From Ornithomonoglobus_A sp034090805 (GTDB lineage Bacteria > Bacillota > Clostridia > UBA1381), in contig JAXDRV010000102.1 in assembly GCA_034090805.1 (NCBI GenBank), positions 1 to 46,746 of the forward strand: DNA of 46,746 bases. The letters run 5' to 3'. A program made the translations under genes and the position numbers. Positions 41,649-46,746 of the stretch are shown in pieces. Below the pieces are notes generated by a model. The model was not told the DNA's origin, ran no database searches, and saw only the letters and a list, made by a program, of their open reading frames with translations. The first letter of the stretch is position 1; each line of letters begins with the position of its first letter.

Positions 41649-42896
41649 CTAAAACAAATCGAAAATACCGTCTATATTATCCACAGGCCCCACTGCCGCA
41701 GCCGAAAGTGATGCGGAATTGAATATCCTGTCTATCATATCCGCAGCGTCATCTGCCGTCACTGCTTCGATTTTTTTGATTACCTCCTCCTGTGTAAGCA
41801 TCGGCTTATTAATAAGAAGAGATCTTCCCGCACTCTGCATTCTTGCACCTGTGCTTTCGCAGCTTAATATGTAATTCCCCTTTAGCTGCTCCTTTGCACG
41901 TGCAAGCTCCGCCGAGGTAAGTTTTTCGCTCTTTATTCTCTTTATCTCGCCTACAATAAGCTCCGCAACCTCCGGCAGCCGTTCGGGACTCATTCCGGCG
42001 GATATATCAAATATTCCCGTACCGTCATATGCACTGTGTCCTGCACCTATCGAATAAACCAATCCTCGTTTTTCTCTGATATTCTGAAAGAGCCTTGACG
42101 ACATACCGCAGCCGAATACATTATTAAATGCAAGCAGCGAATACACCGTTTCATCAAAAATATCTATCCCCTCAAACGAAATTGCAAGCTGAACCTGTTC
42201 TATATCCTTGCACTTTAATGCTTTGCCCGGCTTATATACCGCTTTCGGCGGCTTGGGTGTACTCTTTTCTATCTCACGTGCTCCGAAATACTTTTCAAGC
42301 AGCTCAAAAAGTCCCGCATCGAAATTGCCCGAAACGGCTATAACCGTATTTTCGCAAGTGTAATGCCTGCGCATATAATCACGCATAAGCTCCGAGGTTA
42401 TTCCCGAAAGGCTCTCCGGCGTTCCGAGAATGCTTCTGCCCATGGGCGTTCCCTTCCAGACTGCTTCATATAAAATATCATAAACCAGATCCTCAGGGCT
42501 GTCCTCGTAAAGGCTTATTTCCTCGCATATAACTCTTCTCTCAAGCTCCATATCCCTCTCGTCAAGCCGTGAATTGAAAAGTATATCCGACAGAACGTCG
42601 GCTGCCGTTTCTATATGCTCGTCAAGAGTTTTGGTGTAAAAGCAGGTATACTCACGTGCCGTAAATGCGTTTATCTGCCCTCCGACAGCGTCAATCTCCG
42701 CAGCAATCCTGGCAGCGTCCCGCCTGTTCGTTCCTTTAAAGAGCATATGCTCGATAAAGTGCGATATACCGTTTTCCTTTTCTGTTTCATATCGTGAGCC
42801 GCTGCCCACCCACACTCCGAGAGATACAGAGCGCAGATACGGAATTTTCTCCGCAACAACACGTATTCCGTTTGATAATGTTTTGTACTCAAACAT
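41649..42896 (-). CDS. M16-family zinc peptidase (processing-peptidase-like)
   Basis: 415 aa from the ATG giving MFEYKTLSNGIRVVAEK (42896); GGAGG lies upstream, and the frame beyond runs through the promoter. The inverted zinc motif HxxEH is at 46-50 (HFIEH), with a downstream Glu in the RRVICEEISLYEDSPED helix. The second half is the usual inactive M16 domain (FEGIDIFDETVYSLLAFNNVFG, REKRGLVYSIGAGHSAYDG). It is like YmxG/MlpA of Bacillus, which acts on peptides and possibly secreted proteins. Single gene. Confidence 0.93.
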   Translation of the reverse strand: MFEYKTLSNGIRVVAEKIPYLRSVSLGVWVGSGSRYETEKENGISHFIEHMLFKGTNRRDAARIAAEIDAVGGQINAFTAREYTCFYTKTLDEHIETAADVLSDILFNSRLDERDMELERRVICEEISLYEDSPEDLVYDILYEAVWKGTPMGRSILGTPESLSGITSELMRDYMRRHYTCENTVIAVSGNFDAGLFELLEKYFGAREIEKSTPKPPKAVYKPGKALKCKDIEQVQLAISFEGIDIFDETVYSLLAFNNVFGCGMSSRLFQNIREKRGLVYSIGAGHSAYDGTGIFDISAGMSPERLPEVAELIVGEIKRIKSEKLTSAELARAKEQLKGNYILSCESTGARMQSAGRSLLINKPMLTQEEVIKKIEAVTADDAADMIDRIFNSASLSAAAVGPVDNIDGIFDLF

Positions 42897-42933
42897 AAGC
42901 CGCAAAACCTCCGTAAATTCTTTAATAACATAT

Positions 42934-42962
42934 ATTATACACCAAAACCCGACCGATTGCAA
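42934..42962 (-). promoter_or_regulatory. Promoter of the M16 peptidase gene
   Basis: On the minus strand TTGCAA (42962-42957), 17 bp, TATAAT (42939-42934). Confidence 0.8.
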
Positions 42963-43060
42963 CAGCAAAATAAATGCTTATTTTTGGCAAATTATATAAA
43001 TTAGCCTAAGCAAACATTATGTCAAAGTGATATTTTGTGCATATTATTTTAAATTTCCTC

Positions 43061-43089
43061 TTGCAAACTTGTGGTTTTTATGATATTAT
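43061..43089 (+). promoter_or_regulatory. Promoter of gatC
   Basis: TTGCAA (43061-43066), 17 bp, TATTAT (43084-43089); predicted start about 43,096, only 10 nt ahead of a strong hairpin. Confidence 0.75.
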
Positions 43090-43105
43090 ATTAAATAAGT
43101 ATAAC

Positions 43106-43164
43106 AAGGGTGTTGTACGATAGTCCGCTGCGGCGGGGTATTGTGCGCACCCTTTTTGTTTTGA
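43106..43164 (+). terminator. Leader terminator / attenuator of gatC
   Basis: AAGGGTG (43106-43112) pairs with CACCCTT (43148-43154). GTACGATA (43115-43122) pairs with TATTGTGC (43139-43146, two G-T pairs). An inner CCGC/GCGG helix caps it and T5-G-T4 follows. It is an intrinsic terminator placed between promoter and gatC, so it should reduce or regulate read-through. Confidence 0.75.
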
Positions 43165-43191
43165 AAATTTTAAGAAACGGAGAAACGAAAT

Positions 43192-43482
43192 ATGGAAAGC
43201 AGGATATTCGATTCGGAGATGACAAAGCATCTTGCCGAGCTTTCAAAAATCAATTTCACTCCCGATGAGCTGGAGAATATGACTCGGGACATGACGGACA
43301 TTATCGCTCTTATGGATAAGGTCTGTGACTTTGACAATTCGGTTAAGCCGTACACACTTGACGCAGTAGATTATGCCGATTTAAGGCAGGATAATTACGA
43401 GCCGTCATATGAAACCGAAAAAATAGTCGAAAACGCAAAAAATGTTAAAAACAACAGCTTTGTTGTTCCGAAAGTCGTTTAA
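43192..43482 (+). CDS. gatC: Asp-tRNA(Asn)/Glu-tRNA(Gln) amidotransferase subunit C
   Basis: A 96-aa small subunit that wraps around GatA and stabilizes GatCAB. LAELSKINFTPDELENMTRDMTDIIALMDKV is the typical N-terminal helix pair, and the tail DYADLRQDNYEPSYETEKIVENAKN matches the family. ATG 43192 has GGAG upstream. It is separated from gatA by a repeat element rather than by the usual few bases. Confidence 0.93.
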   Translation: MESRIFDSEMTKHLAELSKINFTPDELENMTRDMTDIIALMDKVCDFDNSVKPYTLDAVDYADLRQDNYEPSYETEKIVENAKNVKNNSFVVPKVV

Positions 43483-43490
43483 AACAGGTA

Positions 43491-43720
43491 ATTGTAAAAT
43501 ATCGGTTTGGGATTTGAGAGTATTTTTGAGTTTATTCGTACTCAAACATCCCTTGCGGTAACTCGTCCGAACAAATTCAAAAACACTCTCAAATCCTGCA
43601 AGTTTTGATGGTTTTGGAAGAATTTGTGATGTTTATGATTGAGTTTCGGCGTGTAGGGACGGTGTCTCTGCCGCCCCGTAATCGGAAAATATCTCAAATC
43701 CCAAGCCTACATTTTACAAC
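43491..43720. repeat. MITE-like nested inverted-repeat element between gatC and gatA
   Basis: Terminal repeats 43492-43519 and 43692-43719 match over 28 bp with three mismatches (ends TTGTAAAAT and GGGATTTGAGA). A second pair lies inside: GATTTGAGAGTATTTTTGA (43511-43529) against 43577-43595, with one mismatch. There is no ORF of note. The size (about 230 bp) and structure fit a miniature non-autonomous element. Confidence 0.75.
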
Positions 43721-43752
43721 AGCCTATCGTATAAAAATATGGGAGGATTATG

Positions 43753-45189
43753 ATGAAACTAAAAGAAATGCGCAGTCTTCTTGACAGCCGCCGCATAGGT
43801 GCAGAGGAGCTTGTGCGCACATATATAGATAAAACAGAAAAAATCGATAAAAGCATAAATTCATATATAACCGTCTGCGCCGACGAGGCATTTAATGCAG
43901 CAAAAAAGGCACAGGAGCTTATCGACTCAGGCAGCTCCGCCGCCATGACGGGTATTCCGCTGTCGGTAAAGGACAACATCTGCACCTGCGGAGTACGTAC
44001 AACGTGCGCCTCGCATATGCTTGAGGATTTTGTGCCGGTTTATAATGCAACGGTTATCGAAAAGCTTAACGCACAGGGTGCGGTTATCCTCGGCAAAACA
44101 AATATGGACGAATTTGCCATGGGCGGTTCTTCTCAAACCTCATATTTCGGCGGTGTCAAAAATCCGTACAACACAGAGCGTGTAACGGGCGGCTCGTCCG
44201 GAGGTGCGGCAGCATCGGTAGCGGCTGATTTATGCGCCGCCGCATTAGGTTCGGATACCGGCGGCTCTGTAAGACAGCCTGCGGCGTTCTGCGGAGTAAC
44301 GGGACTTAAGCCGACATACGGAGCGGTTTCGAGATGGGGACTTATTGCCTTTGCATCGTCGCTTGACCAGATAGGAGTTATCGGAAAATGCGCAGAGGAC
44401 ACAGGATATGTATTAGACTGCATTTACGGAGCGGACAAAAATGACGCAACATCATCGTCAAAGGCCTTGGGCGGATATACCGATAAAATCGGAATGAGCC
44501 TGAACGGTATTAAAATCGGACTGCCGAAGGAGTTTTTCGGTGACGGTATCTCGGACGAGGTAAAGGCGGCGGTTATGAGTGCGGCGGATTACTATAAATC
44601 ACTCGGCTGCGAGCTTGTTGAATGTTCCCTCCCCTCTCTTGAATATGCGGTATCGGCATATTATCTGATTTCATCAGCGGAGGCGGCAAGCAATCTTTCA
44701 CGCTTTGACGGAATAAAATACGGCTTCCGCTCAGGTCTCGGCGAGGACTTTAACGAGCTTATAAGCAACTCACGCAGAGAAGGCTTCGGAAGCGAGGTAA
44801 AGCGGCGCATAATGCTCGGCAACTATGCTCTTTGCTCCGGCTATTACGACGCTTATTACAAAAATGCAACACGCATACGCACTCAGCTGCGCAGCGAATA
44901 CGCAAAAATATTTGAAAGCTGCGATGTAATCTTAACTCCGACAGCGCCCACAACTGCGTATAAAATAGGCGCACAGGAGAACGATCCGGTCAAGATGTAT
45001 CTTGCGGATATTTGCACCGTAACCGTAAACATTGCGGGATTACCGGCAATTTCAACCACCTGCGGCTATGACAGCGATAATATGCCGATAGGCATGAGCC
45101 TTATCGGACGTGCATTTGATGAACAGACGATTATTGCCGTATGCAGTCGGTTTGAGGAAGATTTTGAGAGAAGGGAGGCGCAGCTGTGA
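43753..45189 (+). CDS. gatA: Asp-tRNA(Asn)/Glu-tRNA(Gln) amidotransferase subunit A
   Basis: 478 aa from the second ATG (43753), 6 nt after GGGAGG; ATG 43750 is an alternative. This amidase subunit frees ammonia from glutamine. The Ser-cisSer-Lys triad is visible: Lys in PLSVKDNICT, and the glycine-serine stretch TGGSSGGAAASVAADLC with GSDTGGSVRQPAAFCG. Ammonia passes to GatB. The gene overlaps or abuts gatB. Confidence 0.96.
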   Translation: MKLKEMRSLLDSRRIGAEELVRTYIDKTEKIDKSINSYITVCADEAFNAAKKAQELIDSGSSAAMTGIPLSVKDNICTCGVRTTCASHMLEDFVPVYNATVIEKLNAQGAVILGKTNMDEFAMGGSSQTSYFGGVKNPYNTERVTGGSSGGAAASVAADLCAAALGSDTGGSVRQPAAFCGVTGLKPTYGAVSRWGLIAFASSLDQIGVIGKCAEDTGYVLDCIYGADKNDATSSSKALGGYTDKIGMSLNGIKIGLPKEFFGDGISDEVKAAVMSAADYYKSLGCELVECSLPSLEYAVSAYYLISSAEAASNLSRFDGIKYGFRSGLGEDFNELISNSRREGFGSEVKRRIMLGNYALCSGYYDAYYKNATRIRTQLRSEYAKIFESCDVILTPTAPTTAYKIGAQENDPVKMYLADICTVTVNIAGLPAISTTCGYDSDNMPIGMSLIGRAFDEQTIIAVCSRFEEDFERREAQL

Positions 45190-46607
45190 TGAGATACCAG
45201 CCTGTTATCGGATTGGAAATACACTGTGAGCTGCTGACAAATTCAAAGGTGTTCTGCTCATGCAGAAACGAATTCGGCGGCAGTGAGAATACAAGAGTAT
45301 GCCCCCGCTGTTCGGGTATGCCGGGAACGCTGCCTATCGTGAATCAAGGCGCAGTTCGTCTTGCGGCAAAGGCGGGCTTTGCAACGGACTGTACGGTAAA
45401 TGCCTACAGTGCTTTTGACCGTAAAAATTATTTTTATCCCGATTTGCCCAAGGCATATCAGATAACGCAGTTTGAGCATCCCATATGCACCGACGGTCAC
45501 ATAACCGTCTGCGGCGATAAGGATATACGTATCAACAGAATCCACATAGAGGAGGACGCCGGAAAGCTTGTGCATGACGATTACGAGGGTATTTCGATGG
45601 CAGATTACAACCGCTGCGGAGTGCCGCTTATAGAAATTGTAACAGAGCCGGATTTCCGAACGGTCGATGAGGTACGTGAATTTGTGGAGCAGATTGCGCT
45701 CAGGTTAAAGTATGCCGGAGTATGCGATGCCCGAATGGAGCAGGGCTCGCTCAGAGTGGACGTAAATATTTCGCTCATGCCATACGGCAGCGATGAATTC
45801 GGTACAAGAGCCGAGATTAAAAACCTCAACTCCCTTAAGGCTATCGGCAGAGCCATAGAATACGAAATACAGCGTCAGTCGGATATTCTCGACAACGGCG
45901 GTAAGGTCGTTCAGGAAACTCGCCGCTTTAATGACAACCATGGCGACACAAAGGCTCTCCGTTCAAAGGAGGAGGCGCACGATTACCGTTACTTCCCGGA
46001 GCCGGATATTCCGCCCGTACTGATTTCACAGGAGGAGCTTGACGAGATAAAAGCGTCTATGCCGGAGCTTCCGCATATACGCCGCAAACGGTATACCGAG
46101 GAATACGGTCTGCCGGACGAGGACGCACGTCTTATCACGCTGACAAAGGAATTTTCGGATTTTTACGATGAGGCGGTGAGCGTAAACAGCGATTACAAGC
46201 AGGTTGCGAATATGATGCTTGTCGAATTGAACAGACACCTTAACGAAAGCGGACTTTCAATTACGGACGTTAAATTTTCACCTACGGATATTGCGGAGCT
46301 TGTAAAAATGTCCTCTGACGGTGTTGTATCCAAAAACTCCGCAAAGGATATATTAAAGCTTATGTTCGACAACGGCGGAAAACCCATGGAAATCGCAAAA
46401 GAGCACGGTTTTATCATGGAGAACGACGCAAGCGGGCTTGAAGCTGCAATCGACAGCGTTCTTGCCGAAAATGCGGACAGCGTTGAAAGCTACAAAAACG
46501 GAAACGACAAAATCTTCGGTTTTCTTATGGGTCAGGTTATGCGTTCTGTCGGCAAAGGCGGCAATCCGAAGCTTGCCAAAGACATTTTAACAAAGAAACT
46601 GAAATAA
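45189..46607 (+). CDS. gatB: Asp-tRNA(Asn)/Glu-tRNA(Gln) amidotransferase subunit B
   Basis: About 472 aa from ATG 45189, whose A is the last base of the gatA stop; GTG 45186 is nearly as likely, being nearer the GGGAGG. The subunit binds the misacylated tRNA, activates its side chain with ATP and amidates it. GLEIHCELLTNSKVFCSC, CPRCSGMPGTLPIVN (zinc cysteines), DLPKAYQITQ and RRFNDNHGDTKALRSKEEAHDYRYFPEPDIP are classic; a C-terminal YqeY-like tail domain binds tRNA. Confidence 0.96.
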   Translation: MRYQPVIGLEIHCELLTNSKVFCSCRNEFGGSENTRVCPRCSGMPGTLPIVNQGAVRLAAKAGFATDCTVNAYSAFDRKNYFYPDLPKAYQITQFEHPICTDGHITVCGDKDIRINRIHIEEDAGKLVHDDYEGISMADYNRCGVPLIEIVTEPDFRTVDEVREFVEQIALRLKYAGVCDARMEQGSLRVDVNISLMPYGSDEFGTRAEIKNLNSLKAIGRAIEYEIQRQSDILDNGGKVVQETRRFNDNHGDTKALRSKEEAHDYRYFPEPDIPPVLISQEELDEIKASMPELPHIRRKRYTEEYGLPDEDARLITLTKEFSDFYDEAVSVNSDYKQVANMMLVELNRHLNESGLSITDVKFSPTDIAELVKMSSDGVVSKNSAKDILKLMFDNGGKPMEIAKEHGFIMENDASGLEAAIDSVLAENADSVESYKNGNDKIFGFLMGQVMRSVGKGGNPKLAKDILTKKLK

Positions 46608-46624
46608 AAAGGGAGGAAGAAACA

Positions 46625-46746
46625 ATGCAGCAAATCAGCGGTCAGGGTCTTATTCACGAAATAACCCTTGAGGATTTGGAAAAAGCCGTCGGCGGAGAAA
46701 TCACATTCTGCGCCTGCGTTCACAAAATACGCAGCATGGGCGGGTT
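46625..46746 (+). CDS. Archaeal-type aspartyl-tRNA synthetase (AspRS2), N-terminal fragment at window edge
   Basis: ATG 46625 follows GGGAGG; 40 codons remain open to the end. The N-terminal segment TLEDLEKAVGGEITFCACVHKIRSMGG is the start of an anticodon-binding OB fold of the archaeal/AsnRS-like AspRS type. In Clostridia a non-discriminating AspRS2 next to gatCAB loads Asp on tRNA-Asn for amidation. A regular AsnRS is the alternative, but the wording VHKIRxMGG favours AspRS2. Family call rests on few residues. Confidence 0.65.
   Translation, partial: MQQISGQGLIHEITLEDLEKAVGGEITFCACVHKIRSMGG

Noticed and set aside
43096..43191. T-box leader before gatC
   Set aside because: The leader is under 100 nt and lacks the T-box sequence AGGGTGGNACCGCG.

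Overview
The window reads as a chromosomal piece of an anaerobic, endospore-forming Firmicute of the class Clostridia. The grounds are: spoIIP; the pyrH-frr-uppS-cdsA-dxr-rseP-ispG gene order; the oxygen-sensitive ThiH route to the thiamin thiazole; a nadABC-niaR operon with its NiaR box; strong purine-rich ribosome binding sites; and a gatCAB cluster next to an archaeal-type AspRS. No species is claimed.

Region 1 (about 1-12,300) is the right-hand part of an integrated mobilizable element, AT-richer than the rest and entirely on the + strand. It starts inside a RepA-like AAA ATPase gene. Two small element-type ORFs (one TnpV-like), MobC, a MobA/VirD2-family relaxase and a small secreted protein follow. 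The defence cargo comes next: an AbiEi gene with a consensus promoter and operator but a wrecked AbiEii partner, then a tight four-gene operon. That operon encodes a 998-aa nuclease-methyltransferase fusion, a 548-aa adenine methyltransferase (together very like the two-protein Eco57I layout), a SIR2-family NADase-like protein and a HerA ATPase. This operon is the best candidate for an unusual defence system in the window.

Region 2 (12,300-28,520) is housekeeping. It holds aspS, an AbrB-type regulator, an aldo/keto reductase, and a long minus-strand operon for UMP kinase, ribosome recycling, undecaprenyl-phosphate and CDP-diglyceride synthesis, the MEP pathway, an RseP-type protease, 3-dehydroquinase and an M24 peptidase. 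A ComEA-like protein, SpoIIP, L19, signal peptidase I, RbgA and a small HTH protein follow. The predicted pyrH leader carries three exact 112-bp tandem palindromic repeats.

Region 3 (28,500-36,165) is cofactor synthesis on the minus strand. thiS-thiF-thiG-thiH-thiE lies behind a promoter and a terminator-embedded leader that fits the HMP-PP (thiS-motif) riboswitch. nadA-nadB-nadC-niaR lies behind a promoter covered by an 18-bp-arm NiaR-like palindrome.

Region 4 (36,186-46,746) holds an L,D-transpeptidase, an acyl-CoA-ligase-like gene with a sodium/solute symporter, an M16 peptidase, and divergently gatC-gatA-gatB plus the start of a second, archaeal-type AspRS. gatC is preceded by a strong terminator hairpin just after its promoter. 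A MITE-like nested inverted repeat separates gatC from gatA. No rRNA, tRNA or CRISPR array was seen.
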